A stretch of 64,000 nt of DNA from Rhynchopus sp. YZ270_cl-10 (GCA_964035575.1 OZ037860.1:1016689-1080688); one strand, 5' to 3'. Counted from the stretch's first letter, positions 10,485 through 19,803 are shown. Notes: a model not told the origin generated them from the letters alone. Translations and numbers: made by a program.

Positions 10485-11432
10485 TCAATCAAACAGCGCA
10501 GTCAGCGCATCCTGTGTTGCTTCATCCTCACTCTCTTCATCAGGACCATCATCTGCTCGCGATGATGCACCAAACGCCATCGCCTTTTCAATACCCACCT
10601 CAAAGTCCTCATCAAGCCTCAGCGTTGAGTAGTAACGTCCAATCTGAAACTGTACCTCGCTTTTGATGTTCCCAATGTGCCCGCCTTGGTTGAGAAGTTC
10701 TCCTGTTTCAGACCAATATTCACGCCCCCTTATGATACGCATATCGACACTGATGCGGGTAGTATCGGTGTTGTTTGGTGTGGTGAAGTGCTCGAGGATG
10801 TTTCCGTAAAAACGGACCACTTCGCAGCCTTTGGTTGTAAAGGGAGCGAAATCGCCTTTGTCTGACTCAGATTCGCAGTACAAAGAGTTTGAACCAAAGA
10901 CGTCGCAACCAACTGGAAGCCAATAGTTGATTTCTGTTGCAGGATGGAGGTAGTCGTAGTCACGGTGTCTCCGCCCAATCTCTTTGGAGGTTGCGGGGAG
11001 ATGGCAGCGGAAGGTGGGCCAGAGCTGGAAGATGAGGGTTTCGTCTTGTTTTAAATCAAGGTCGCGCGCAACGACGTTTCGGAGAAAGTGTTGGTAGCAC
11101 CGTTGAAATTTTTCTAACAGAGTACGGTCAGACTTCAGTCTAGAGTACCAAAGGCGGTTGTATCCTGTAAGACGACCGTTTCTCTCGAGGGCACCCCTCC
11201 GCCTCGTCTCCTCAACACCCTTCTCAGTTAAGTGCAACTTCCCCAAATCGGTGTCTCCATCTAACAACAGAATCTCCTTAATAATCGCAGCAAATTCATC
11301 CTGGTGGATCCGGTCATACCCCAGCACCTTAGTCCTCTGTAGTGTCTTAGGTAGGGGCAAAGGGTAAGGCAGATCTATTCGTGCAACGCCATCCTTAGGG
11401 CGGGTAGGTGGGGTAAACGGGGTTGATGGCAT
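10485..11432 (-). CDS. StrG-like 2-oxoglutarate/Fe(II) oxygenase
   Basis: Complete 315-residue frame, ATG at 11432-11430. The core matches the Fe(II)/2-oxoglutarate dioxygenase fold of the kind annotated as streptomycin-biosynthesis StrG: an HxD pair (H156, D158) in RRHRDYDYLHP, then EINYWLPVG, FGSNSLYCESE and KGDFAPF, a distal H215 in NILEHF, and R226 (TTRISVDMR) to hold 2-oxoglutarate. All metal and cosubstrate residues are present, so activity is plausible; the substrate is unknown. The C-terminus is acidic and disordered. A CAG acceptor after a pyrimidine tract lies at 11447-11445, 12 nt before the ATG. The family is mainly bacterial with scattered eukaryotic members, so acquisition by transfer is possible but not shown here. 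Confidence 0.8.
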   Translation of the reverse strand: MPSTPFTPPTRPKDGVARIDLPYPLPLPKTLQRTKVLGYDRIHQDEFAAIIKEILLLDGDTDLGKLHLTEKGVEETRRRGALERNGRLTGYNRLWYSRLKSDRTLLEKFQRCYQHFLRNVVARDLDLKQDETLIFQLWPTFRCHLPATSKEIGRRHRDYDYLHPATEINYWLPVGCDVFGSNSLYCESESDKGDFAPFTTKGCEVVRFYGNILEHFTTPNNTDTTRISVDMRIIRGREYWSETGELLNQGGHIGNIKSEVQFQIGRYYSTLRLDEDFEVGIEKAMAFGASSRADDGPDEESEDEATQDALTALFD

Positions 11433-11476
11433 TTATGAAAGTGTCTGTCAAATAATTGGTGGTTGGAGGAAAATGA

Positions 11477-11508
<32 letters not shown>

Positions 11509-12068
11509 ACGACCCCACATCCTGGGCATTAAATTGCATCCGGAGGGGTCCCTTTTTGAAGCTCCTGAAACTCTATGAAGGTCCACCTGAGGGGGAAAGG
11601 TGCTGGGAATGCTACCCTGGGTGCTGAAGGCAGGCACACTGCATGTGGGGAGGGGACCTGCTGGAGCCCTAGACAAGTGAAGCCATGAGTCCCCCCCTAG
11701 GAAACTGGGGATTGGAAGAGACCCCGAAGTAGCGGGGAACCTGGGTACAATGATGAAACTTCAATCTTAAGTCACCCACGTGGCGGCTGTTTTGGCATGC
11801 GTCTGTAAGGACAGCTTTGACTAATACTCTCTTCTTCTGTATTACTACACGATCGCCTTCACGGCACGTAGCTACCTGAGTACAATAAAAAAGAAGGGGG
11901 GGAAAGTGACATCATTTTAGTTTTCCAGATCACTGGCCTTAGATTTTTTTGGGGAAAAGTGGCATTTTTTCTAATTGTTGTTCCACAAAGGCCGAAAACT
12001 GACACATTTTATGGAACACCAACAATACACAAAAAAATAAGAACAAAAGATGCCTTTTTTGACCACAA
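11433..12068. other. Intergenic; 11,520-11,885 unusually GC-rich, possible RNA
   Basis: The first 60 nt carry the oxygenase leader and a long pyrimidine tract on the minus strand. From 11,520 to 11,885 the sequence loses the A/T runs seen in other spacers and becomes mixed and stem-rich, for example CCCCGAAGTAGCGGGG near 11,731. A box C-like ATGATGA (11750-11756) and box D-like CTGA (11876-11879), flanked by GTAC on both sides, could mark a box C/D small nucleolar RNA on the plus strand, but 120 nt between boxes is long. No protein frame is convincing. Confidence 0.3.
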
Positions 12069-12425
12069 TTAGTTTCCTTCCTGCTTTGCTTTGATCGCGG
12101 CAACATCTACACCACGTTTCCGAAGCTCTTCTTCGATGTAGGCAATTCTGTCGAGGGCGGCATCTGTTTTAAATGTCTCTAGCTTTTCGGCGTTCGCTTT
12201 GAAGCTTAGGGTACTCTCCATTGCCATGCGATCCTTTTCTCCAGAAGAGGTGTCACTTACGAGGAAGAGTACACCCAGCATGACCACTACCACAGTCCAG
12301 GTGTGCATTGCTACTAGTCGCTCGCGTCTCTGCGCTTGTGTCCCACTTAGCAGATCAGCCTGCATCAACTCTGCTTGCAAGATGGCTTTTTCCATATGCT
12401 TCTCCTCGATCTCTCTTGTCTCCAT
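12069..12425 (-). CDS. Small single-span membrane protein, 118 aa
   Basis: ATG at 12425-12423. Residues 1-39 form a charged, helical N-terminus (Glu/Lys/Arg rich), residues 41-57 (HTWTVVVVML...FLV) form one hydrophobic span, and the remaining 60 residues are again helical and coiled-coil-like, ending in KAKQEGN. The layout suggests a small organellar or ER membrane protein with helices on both sides. No family is recognised. A CAG acceptor lies only one nucleotide before the ATG (12429-12427), so the predicted leader is extremely short. Confidence 0.7.
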   Translation of the reverse strand: METREIEEKHMEKAILQAELMQADLLSGTQAQRRERLVAMHTWTVVVVMLGVLFLVSDTSSGEKDRMAMESTLSFKANAEKLETFKTDAALDRIAYIEEELRKRGVDVAAIKAKQEGN

Positions 12426-12447
12426 GCTGTGGTAATGTTATAATTTA

Positions 12448-12487
12448 TTGTTTCATATACATTCTTTTTCTAATGAAAAGAAGGTAC
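12448..12487 (-). promoter_or_regulatory. Hairpin motif upstream of start codon, copy 1
   Basis: Plus-strand text TTGTTTCATATAC is followed by a hairpin (TTCTTTTTC / GAAAAGAA) and AAGGTAC. The same layout with a different stem sequence (CTATTC / GAATAG) recurs at 30794-30832 and 18659-18695. Here and at 30,794 it lies 20-60 nt before the ATG of a minus-strand gene. Confidence 0.4.
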
Positions 12488-12719
12488 AGAGGGTAATGTT
12501 ATAATTTAAGAGGGAAAGTAGTTGAAATGTGTTGCTCAGCTCGGTCGAGAAATAGAAATAGAAAACGACTGGATATGACAAGCATAAAGCATAAAATGAA
12601 AGGCAAGAAAGAAAAAAAAGAAAAAAAAACACCTTTTTCGTTTATCGCACCGTAAAAAGATTTGTGTTTGTTATGATGTGACTGAGGTGTATGTTAGTGA
12701 AAAAACCAAAAAAAAATCG

Positions 12720-13211
12720 CTAAAGCGGGCACCATCTGTCGTTTATAAGTTTTATGTATCTGACCCATGCGCTACGAGGAAAGTTGCCAATAAAAAAGGA
12801 GGACTTTGTGATAAATGAGGGCAGGAAGAGAGAGAGAGAGAGAGAGAGAGAATCATACCTACGGTCTCTCCCGACAAACCAATTTGAAAGCATGGCTACC
12901 GGGTTCTTCTTCCCCCTTCCTATTCCTGCTAATTCTCCAGCATAAGAACCGGATGTAAACCGTTGATGAACATCTGACGGGCCAAGCTGCAGAGCGGAAT
13001 AGGCCTGGTTTACAGGCTTAAAGTCAGGATCGTTGGGGTCTTCGGGAAATTGAATACTTGGTTTAGGTGCAGAAGGTGGGGCAAGGCCAATCTCCTTCTT
13101 CTGAACCGGCTGTTCTATCGGTTCTTTCGGTGTTTGCACCACTGGTGTTGAATATCTGCGCAACGAACCTCCCATCGCTCTACGACACGGAAACACCACC
13201 AACATCGTCAT
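12720..13211 (-). CDS. Probable mitochondrial protein, one intron
   Basis: ATG at 13211-13209. Exon 1 (13211-12859) and exon 2 (12771-12720) join across a GTATGA...CGTAG intron of 87 nt (12858-12772). Its length is a multiple of three and it contains no stop, so the frame stays open either way. The intron reading is preferred because the intervening peptide is a meaningless SLSLSLSLF run from an AG/CT microsatellite. The spliced protein has 134 residues. Its first 20 are Arg/Ser-rich, amphipathic and lack acidic residues (VVFPCRRAMGGSLRRYST), like a mitochondrial presequence. The C-terminus (NWFVGRDRSAWVRYIKLINDRW) is aromatic and basic. No family is recognised. Confidence 0.6.
   Translation of the reverse strand: MTMLVVFPCRRAMGGSLRRYSTPVVQTPKEPIEQPVQKKEIGLAPPSAPKPSIQFPEDPNDPDFKPVNQAYSALQLGPSDVHQRFTSGSYAGELAGIGRGKKNPVAMLSNWFVGRDRRYDSLSLSLSLFLPSFITKSSFFIGNFPRSAWVRYIKLINDRWCPL
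12772..12858 (-). other. Intron with AG/CT microsatellite
   Basis: Donor GTATGATT and acceptor CCTCGTAG flank a run of about ten AG/CT dinucleotides. The run keeps an open frame, which hides the intron from simple frame reading. Confidence 0.55.
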
Positions 13212-13924
13212 TGGTACGTTTTTTTTTTTGTGTGCTTCTCTCTTTTAAAATTTGGTTGTATCAGTGTGACACCCGAGGATTAGCTCCACTATTTTATTTT
13301 TTCCTGTAAAATGAGTGTCTAAAAAGAAATTGTAGTTGTTGATGCAGGCACCTCCGACTGACCCACGGTGCCAGCCATCTGGATGAAAGCACAAAAAATG
13401 CACCAAGAAGAAGGCCAAGAAGAGGGTATTAAACTGGGGGGTGTGAAAAGGATCTTTTTGTATGTTATCATGTGATAAATGAGTGAAAGTCGTAGAGTGA
13501 AAGGCAAGGGGGTGACCCTCGGTGTGGTACCAAAGGCAACAACTTTAAAGACAAAGCGAAGGAAAAAAGAATATATCAAAAGAAAGGAAGGAAAAAAAAA
13601 GGCAATTATTGTGTTGAGCTACGTCTCAAAGAGAATGAGAGAATCGTCTACTGAAGTATGTCCAAGGACATAAACAATCGAGTTTTCAAAAAGTAGTATA
13701 GCGTGAAGAAGATTAATATTGACACTTAATAATAGCAGAGGGAAGGCTTTCTAACTCAGGAGAACCCAACAGGCGACTGGGTGTGCTAGCACTCGGTGAG
13801 TGCCTACAACGACAAGTGTCGGCACGTATTTGGGTTCTCATGTATCTGAACGAAAGCAAAGTGCAAATGCCTCATCTACATAGAGGCGGGTTAGCAGAAA
13901 GTAGTGGAAAAAAGAAAAAAAAAT
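13212..13924. other. Intergenic, contains dispersed hairpin motif
   Basis: The spacer contains copy 1 of a dispersed structured motif at 13338-13392. The rest is A/T-rich, with no convincing gene. A small inverted pair TGTGCTAGCACTCGG and GTGTCGGCACG lies near 13,780-13,830. Confidence 0.5.
13338..13392 (-). repeat. Dispersed hairpin motif H1, copy 1
   Basis: On the minus strand: GTGCTTTCATC, then GGCACC, the conserved core GTGGGTCAGTCGG, then GGTGCCTGCATCAA. GGCACC and GGTGCC pair to close a hairpin over the core. Related copies lie at 18928-18986, 24838-24902 and 25847-25890. Confidence 0.6.
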
Positions 13925-14815
13925 TTACATCACAAGACAACAACCATCGTTCTTGGCACTGCGAGAAGGGTTAAAGGTCTGATGGCCGTATGTGGGTCTC
14001 TGGTCCAACTTGTCGTATTTGGAGCTGATGGGCCCCAACAACGCCTTGATCACCCAATCGGATCTCTTGAAGGTGCTCACACGCCCTGCTGCAAGCACCT
14101 CCTTGCGCTCGGAGTAGTAGTCATCTGTCACGTCAAGCCCTTCGGTGGCGTCGTCGAACTCGTTCAGCCACGCGACCTGGTCGTCGTCCTCAGTGCACGC
14201 AAGGATCTGGAACTTAAAGGTGCAACCGTCTGTCTTGTTGATAGCGTTGCGGATGACGTTCTTGAACTTTTGGGGTCCAGAGTTCGGTTCTCCGTCGGTT
14301 GCGATCATCATCAACACTGGCTTCTCTGTTTGAGCATGTTCGCGCAGCACAGTCTGCACCTTCTCTGTCAACGGCGTTGTGCCTGCTGGCGGCGCAGCAA
14401 GCGCTTGCACCAGGCGAGGGTCGCGGACAGATGTGATGTTGCGCACAGACGGGCGGTTCAAGAAATGGATGTCAATGCCGTCGGCGTCGAAGCAACAGGC
14501 CAGCTCGGACACGACGCGGATGGTCTCGCACAGCTCGTCCCACCTTGAGGGCATCTGCGCTCCGAGACGGCGTTCATTAGGCGGCACACTGCACAGCTGC
14601 ATGCTGCCTGAGTCGTCAGCGATGAACACAATCTCGTAGTCCTGCAGCAACACAAGGTCGTTGGCATCGGCGATTGTGATCTCGTACTTCTGCAGAATCG
14701 CCTGCAGAGCTTCCAACCCCGGTGCATGTGCAGTGTACTTTGGCTGTCCAGGCGCGATGGAGTTGAACTGCGGGTTCGACGACGGAGGAGGAGCAGAAGG
14801 CGCGAATGAGGACAT
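13925..14815 (-). CDS. von Willebrand factor A domain protein with CaaX tail
   Basis: Complete 296-residue frame, ATG at 14815-14813. A VWA domain spans about 58-240 with an intact metal-binding MIDAS: DDSGS at 67-71, T146/T147 and D174 (ATDGEPN). Such domains bind protein ligands through a divalent metal ion. The C-terminus is CCLVM, a CaaX box with Met last that predicts farnesylation on C293, so the protein is probably anchored to the cytosolic face of a membrane. There is no signal peptide and the N-terminus is Pro/Ser-rich. Intracellular VWA proteins of this layout occur in fungi and many protists, generally without a known role. No intron is seen. Confidence 0.85.
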   Translation of the reverse strand: MSSFAPSAPPPSSNPQFNSIAPGQPKYTAHAPGLEALQAILQKYEITIADANDLVLLQDYEIVFIADDSGSMQLCSVPPNERRLGAQMPSRWDELCETIRVVSELACCFDADGIDIHFLNRPSVRNITSVRDPRLVQALAAPPAGTTPLTEKVQTVLREHAQTEKPVLMMIATDGEPNSGPQKFKNVIRNAINKTDGCTFKFQILACTEDDDQVAWLNEFDDATEGLDVTDDYYSERKEVLAAGRVSTFKRSDWVIKALLGPISSKYDKLDQRPTYGHQTFNPSRSAKNDGCCLVM

Positions 14816-14895
14816 TGTCTTGGTTTGCGTTTGTGTTTGTGTTTGGTTGTGTATGGAAATATTCTGTAGTGGTTGTGATTCCCTCTGATGTTTTA

Positions 14896-15092
14896 TTCCC
14901 CCCTTCCCCCCTTCCCCCCTTCCCCCCTTCCCCCCTTCCCCCCTTCCCCCCTTCCCCCCTTCCCCCCTTCCCCCCTTCCCCCCTTCCCCCCTTCCCCCCT
15001 TCCCCCCTTCCCCCCTTCCCCCCTTCCCCCCTTCCCCCCTTCCCCCCTTCCCCCCTTCCCCCCTTCCCCCCTTCCCCCTTCCCCCCTTCCCC
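14896..15092. repeat. (TTCCCCCC)n tandem repeat, about 24 units
   Basis: An almost perfect 8-bp tandem repeat of about 197 bp lies between the VWA start and the LRR-PDZ stop. On the transcribed minus-strand sense it reads GGGGGGAA repeated, with regularly spaced six-G runs able to form G-quadruplexes. Only one or two units near the right end lose a C. Confidence 0.95.
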
Positions 15093-15186
15093 TCTCTTCT
15101 CTACGCAAATACCCTCTTTGTTTGTTCTATTCTCTAAGTTACTCCACACAGAAGCTAGATTCTATCAAATACAATATCATCAACAT

Positions 15187-16635
15187 CTAAACAGACATAT
15201 GAGGATCCCCGTTGAAGAACGGCATGGTTTTCAACCGCGTGTCGATCTTGCCAAGAGACTTGGAAGGGATTCTATTTGACTTCACACTGATTGTGATCCG
15301 CCCGGAAACACATTTTTTGTACCGCGCTAAGATTTCGTCGCTGGTCTTTACCTTCTTTTTGTTGAAGCGGGTGATGACCATGCCTGGTATTAGCATGCGG
15401 ATCCCTGTTCGGTTGTCCCCTGATATGACAGCACGGCTTGCACAGGAACCTTCGTGGACGCCAACGATCAACCCATCTTGGTTCACCTGTAACCCCAAAC
15501 GCGCACCTTCCTGCAGAGGGACCGACATGGTGAACTCAAGTCGTTCGTCTTTGAGCTTCAACTCCTGGACGTTGACGCCTCGCGCAATGCTCTTGCGGAG
15601 GAGGTACGCACCGTTGTTGGTGATGCCGTTCCAACGAAGGTCAATTTCTGTGAGGCGTGTGGTGCCGATGTACTCGGAGAGGACGCTTGCACCTTGGTCG
15701 CCTATGCAGCAGCCAATGAGCTTCAACGTGCGCAGGCCTGGGTGGCACATCACTGTCTCCGCGAGGGCCTGCACGCCAATGTCTTTGAGGTTCGGGTTGA
15801 ACGACAAATCCAACGACAACAGCTCAGGCTTGCTGTTGAGCTGTTTGATGAGCCCCTCCAGGTTTTGGCAATCAAGGTTGCTCGCAGCAAGGATGAGCTC
15901 CGTCTCTGGCTCTGTAGGGCGTCTTTGTTCCTCCACCTGCGGCGCTGCGACCACTTCGGACTCCACCTTCCAGGGCGCATTCTTTAAGAGAAGCTGCTTC
16001 ACACTCGGCTGATGCTGCGTTCCCAGCCTCGCAGAACGCCTCATCGGATTCGACGTGCTGACCACCTCATCAAACGTCGACGTCCCCCTCCTTCCTCCTC
16101 CATGCACCGGCGCCAACGGCGACTCCATTGTGGCACGCGCCTCAAACTGCGAGGCAAGCTTTGATATATCCACCGGCCTCGCATAGGATGTGTAGTCCAT
16201 GACTGGGGGCTGCGTCGTTTGGGGAACATGCTGCACGAGGCGGGGGTACCAGCGCTCATTTGAGACAACACCACGGGAGGCGCCCACCTCCACGAAGGAG
16301 GAGCGGATGGGGGCTATGGTGGTGCCTGTCGGGCGCGAGCCTACCACACCTGCATCGAAGTCGAGCTCGGACTCTGAACGCTCCGAATGCGATGAGCCTA
16401 TAGAAAAATCCTTGATCTCCGCTTGGATCAACGACAACGGCAGCGAATGCCCTTGATGCTGCAAACGCGCACGCAGAGACGCTATACGACGTGCATTGTC
16501 CGCTGCCTCCGTCCCCGACGCCTCAATATTCCACTTATGAATGCTACTCGTCGTCTCCCTCGACGGCTGGATACCACTCGTGTACGACGGCTGCGTCGCG
16601 CTGTCCAACGCACTATGGTCCCTCCCTGTAAACAT
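15187..16635 (-). CDS. Leucine-rich-repeat plus PDZ-domain protein
   Basis: Complete 482-residue frame, ATG at 16635-16633. Residues 1-240 are Ser/Thr-rich and probably disordered. Residues 246-360 contain about four ribonuclease-inhibitor-type leucine-rich repeats (LLSLDLSFNPNLKDIGVQAL, LRTLKLIGCCIGDQGASVL, LTEIDLRWNGITNNGAYLL). Residues 365-452 look like a PDZ domain: a GLQV binding-loop strand after the LQEGARL segment, then GLIVGVHEGSCASRA, LIPGMVITRFNKKKV and a final ITISVK strand. LRR and PDZ modules both bind proteins, so this is likely a scaffold. A CAG acceptor lies at 16649-16647, 11 nt before the ATG. LRR-PDZ pairs occur in animal LAP proteins, but those have the reverse scale and no close kinship is implied. 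Confidence 0.8.
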   Translation of the reverse strand: MFTGRDHSALDSATQPSYTSGIQPSRETTSSIHKWNIEASGTEAADNARRIASLRARLQHQGHSLPLSLIQAEIKDFSIGSSHSERSESELDFDAGVVGSRPTGTTIAPIRSSFVEVGASRGVVSNERWYPRLVQHVPQTTQPPVMDYTSYARPVDISKLASQFEARATMESPLAPVHGGGRRGTSTFDEVVSTSNPMRRSARLGTQHQPSVKQLLLKNAPWKVESEVVAAPQVEEQRRPTEPETELILAASNLDCQNLEGLIKQLNSKPELLSLDLSFNPNLKDIGVQALAETVMCHPGLRTLKLIGCCIGDQGASVLSEYIGTTRLTEIDLRWNGITNNGAYLLRKSIARGVNVQELKLKDERLEFTMSVPLQEGARLGLQVNQDGLIVGVHEGSCASRAVISGDNRTGIRMLIPGMVITRFNKKKVKTSDEILARYKKCVSGRITISVKSNRIPSKSLGKIDTRLKTMPFFNGDPHMSV

Positions 16636-17146
16636 CCCCCTCTACACTGTGTATAAAAATGTGCCTATTAAGTGGAGATGAAAAAGAAAGGGGCTATTTG
16701 AAGTAAAGTGCGGTAAGTGAATGGTGGGGAGGGAAATGAGATGTTGAAAAAAGAGGGGTAAAGGGGTCATGTTCGTGTCATACAAAAAAGGGGGGTCGTT
16801 TTGTGGTAGGGTACAAAGAGATCTATATAATAGCTGAAAAGAGCATTGAAAAGAAAATGAAATTGTAGTAATTTTTCAAAATGTGGTTATATTTTATTTG
16901 CTTTTTTTAGAATCGAAACTATTCCACAAAAGGGGGAGGGAAGTTGGAAAGATATAATCATGAATCCACTGTGCACACAGCGACATCTTTTTAAAAAAAG
17001 ATGCACAACAAAGAGTAGAAAGTGCAAAGGCCTCACCATTCATCGGACACTGTCAGGAATAAATTAAAGAAGAAGAAATCGTGTAAAGCATGGGTTAATA
17101 TATGCGGTGGATGTTGCACGGATTTTAGAGTATTTCCTTTTGCTCC
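16636..17146. other. Intergenic, contains short repeat H2
   Basis: Leader of the LRR-PDZ gene and 3' region of the tandem-WW gene. A copy of the short dispersed word H2 (AGTGCAAAGGCCTCACC) lies at 17017-17037. Otherwise A/T-rich, with no gene. Confidence 0.5.
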
Positions 17147-18043
17147 TCACCCCTTCCTCTCCTGCTTCATCACAGCGAGCTGCCTCCAGGCGTCCTCCTC
17201 CACTGAGGACCACCCAACGTAGGACGGAACCGCCTCTGCCACTCTTTCCCTTTCCCTTTCTCTTCCCCCTGCCTCCTGAGATGCATCCCCTTTCTGTGGC
17301 ATTAACTGTACAGGGCTCATTGCCTCGGGTGCATGAAGCAAACGTCGTGATTGATTTCGTGTTGGTGAAGTTTCTCTTTGGGTTTCGGGGTGTCTCTCTG
17401 GATCGTCCTCTGGGAAGAATCGCGGGCATGCGAACGGACGTTCTTCCTTCGCCACTGTCGCTGTGGGAAGAGGTTTTTGTGGAAGCCTGCCGTGCGCATT
17501 GATGTCTTTCTTGATCGCATCTATCTCTCGATATGCAGCGCATAAAGCATCTTCACGCTCTGCAGGGGTCTGCTCCAACACCCAATCCGGCGCCACCTCT
17601 TGAAGATAGGTTAACTCTCTTTGCATTGAAACCACCTTTTCTCGGTCAGCTCGATTTTGTTGTTGGAGTACTTCTACAGCAAAGTGGTCATCATCTTTGA
17701 GCAGAGGGGACGACATCGTTACAACACGCGCAGGGGGTGATACAGAACGTGTCAAACTGGGTCGTACTTTGCACGGTGGTCCCTCTGTTCCTTCTTTCTG
17801 CAAGGTCCTCTTGAGATCCCACGTCGCTAGCTTTTTGCTTGGATTTGTATAATACACCTTACCACTCGCCGCTGTGCGGGTCTCCCATTCCTTTGAGTCT
17901 AAAGCGCTTGCGACCAACGCATCAATCCCTGCCTGCTTCGGGCTTGCAGCAACAAACCCCTCTGGAGCTGTCACCGACGCATGTCCTGTATCGGTGTCAT
18001 AATAATATGACATCCCTTGAGCAAACTTTTCTACCCATGGCAT
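17147..18043 (-). CDS. Tandem WW-domain protein, 298 aa
   Basis: The ATG at 18043-18041 (MPWVEK) is preferred over a TTG 16 codons earlier. Residues 3-30 form a first WW-like unit (WVEKFAQGMSYYYDTDTG), which lacks the usual second Trp. Residues 47-75 form a canonical WW domain (WETRTAASGKVYYTNPSKKLATWDL). The middle (100-200) has a short coiled coil (LQQQNRADREKVVSMQREL). The C-terminal third is Pro/Glu/Arg-rich and ends WRQLAVMKQERKG. The architecture resembles FBP/PRPF40-type or dystrophin-type adaptors only in the WW units, and the function is unknown. A second WW protein lies at the other end of this cluster. Confidence 0.75.
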   Translation of the reverse strand: MPWVEKFAQGMSYYYDTDTGHASVTAPEGFVAASPKQAGIDALVASALDSKEWETRTAASGKVYYTNPSKKLATWDLKRTLQKEGTEGPPCKVRPSLTRSVSPPARVVTMSSPLLKDDDHFAVEVLQQQNRADREKVVSMQRELTYLQEVAPDWVLEQTPAEREDALCAAYREIDAIKKDINAHGRLPQKPLPTATVAKEERPFACPRFFPEDDPERHPETQRETSPTRNQSRRLLHAPEAMSPVQLMPQKGDASQEAGGRERERERVAEAVPSYVGWSSVEEDAWRQLAVMKQERKG

Positions 18044-18658
18044 TAGAAGAAATGTTTCGGAGAGACAAAAAACAAAATCAAAACACCCCAATCACATAGA
18101 AAAGAGATGGGGAGTGGGGGAATGGAGGGGATTGCTGGCAATGAGGGGTTGAAAGTAATAAAACAAAGAAGTGTGAAAGTGTGGAAAATCAAAATTGTGA
18201 GAAAATTAAATAAAAAAGAAACCTAGCCTCATCGGTTTGGGGTTTAAAAAAAAATGTGTGAGTTATGTCCTCAGTGCTGATGGAATTATGTGAAGGTGAG
18301 ATGAACGAACAATGCGAGCTTTTTTTCGCTTTTTTCGAGCAAAGTAAGTGAAATCAACACGTTTGGGGGGAAAAAATGGAGGTGGGGGGAATCATATCAC
18401 TTTTTTTCTTTTTTGAATACATCCCTGAGAGGACTCAGGAACACAAGGTAAACGGGAAAGGGGTTCGACACAAAAAAGGTAGCCAAGATGGGGAGAGGAT
18501 GGAGTGGGTGATGAAACTATGAATTATTTGTGTATGTGAAAGAAAAAAACAGAGGGGGAGAAAAAAGTTGGTAGGACAGCCTCTCCGTGCTTCACCTATA
18601 AGGGGGGTGGACCTATTCTTACGGACCTATTATTACTCGTTTATCACATCATCAGAAG

Positions 18659-18695
18659 TTGTTTCATCTTCTAACTATTCTACTGAATAGAAGGG
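18659..18695. repeat. Hairpin motif, copy 2
   Basis: TTGTTTCAT, then CTAACTATTC-TACT-GAATAG and AAGG; almost the same 20-nt stem region as at 30794-30832. No start codon is close by on either strand. Confidence 0.45.
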
Positions 18696-18927
18696 TATAA
18701 TAGAGTGCAATAAATGTACCCAAAATAAAAGTTGAACTTTTCTGGGGAAATCCAAAAGGTGTAATAATAGGTCCACTCCCCTTTTCAAAGGGGGGCAAAG
18801 GTAGTGTACGATGCACTAACGTTCGAATGCATGCACAAATATTGAAAAGAAAAGAAAAGAAAAAAAAAGAGTGTCTCATTCCTCAGTAGTAACGTGAGGT
18901 AGTCTGGAGATGTGGCAGAAATACTGT

Positions 18928-18986
18928 ATTGATGCAGGCACCGACTCACCCTCAATACGATGCCGAAAGCACAAAATACCCTGCGG
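18928..18986 (-). repeat. Dispersed hairpin motif H1, copy 2
   Basis: Minus-strand order: CCGCAGGGT, GTGCTTTCGGCATCG, GGGTGAGTCGG, TGCCTGCATCAAT. The core has changed from GGGTCAGTCGG to GGGTGAGTCGG, but GGCA still pairs with TGCC. It shares CCGCAGGGT at its 5' side with copy 3. Confidence 0.5.
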
Positions 18987-19530
18987 CCAATAACAGACTA
19001 TAATAGGAACCTCTTGTCTGACCTCTCCCCTCCCATCAAGAAAAAGACGCTTTTGTACTGCAAAGCGTATTTTTGAATAGAATCGAAGGGGGTGTGCAAC
19101 TATAGAAACATTATTCAAAAGAATAGATTCCTGTGAGGGGTTATGCACCTTTTAACCGGGGAAGGCAAGAGAACCGGAAAAACGTGAAGTTTTCTGTAAT
19201 GCTGTGAGTTGATGCAAATAATTCGAGTGGATAAAAAGAAATTTTGGTAGGATGTAACCTTAGCTTCGCAGTGTTTATTCACCAAAAAAATATGCATAAA
19301 ACTGTAATAGGACAGCATTTTCGAACGTTTCTCCTTTTCCGTTCGTTAACAACTTGAAAGCAACAAATAAAAAAGCTGAACAAAGCAAAACAATGTGAAG
19401 ATAGAAACAAAAAGAACTTGCCAAAGAAAGAGAGATGTGGTCCTTTATTCTTAATGAAATTTTGGGTCATCTCATGTGGCACGCCGTTCGAGCAAGATAA
19501 ACACAGAAGCGGTGCGTCAATGATACATTA

Positions 19531-19803
19531 ATGCAAAAACACCACAACCAACGAGCGAACTCAATAGGATGCAAACACCACGTACGGCCCCCCTCCCTCC
19601 AGCCGACACCAGAAGATGTAAAAAAGTATTTACAACAACAAAAATGGAAAAAAATGAGGAATGCAAAGATTAAACCAAGTGTCAAGACTTTAACACTTGA
19701 CCCAGTAGAACGGACGGAAGGTGGGAGAAGGGAGGGGTTAATCAAAGAACCAGACCACCTTGGGTTTATTTTCCCCCAGTCTGATCACATTTTGTTAGGA
19801 TGA
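19531..19803 (+). CDS. Possible small basic protein, 90 aa
   Basis: ATG-initiated frame with plausible protein composition in its second half (TPEDVKKYLQQQKWKKMRNA, then SVKTLTLDPVERTEGGRREG and LGFIFPQ). It is basic, with no transmembrane segment. It lies on the strand opposite to all neighbouring genes and in A/T-rich surroundings, which weakens the case. No family is recognised. It may be chance or a fragment. Confidence 0.2.
   Translation: MQKHHNQRANSIGCKHHVRPPSLQPTPEDVKKYLQQQKWKKMRNAKIKPSVKTLTLDPVERTEGGRREGLIKEPDHLGFIFPQSDHILLG

Noticed and set aside
14888-15190. Pro/Ser-rich frames over the TTCCCCCC repeat
   Set aside because: They are produced by the 8-bp repeat cycling through three frames; no start context or conserved part.
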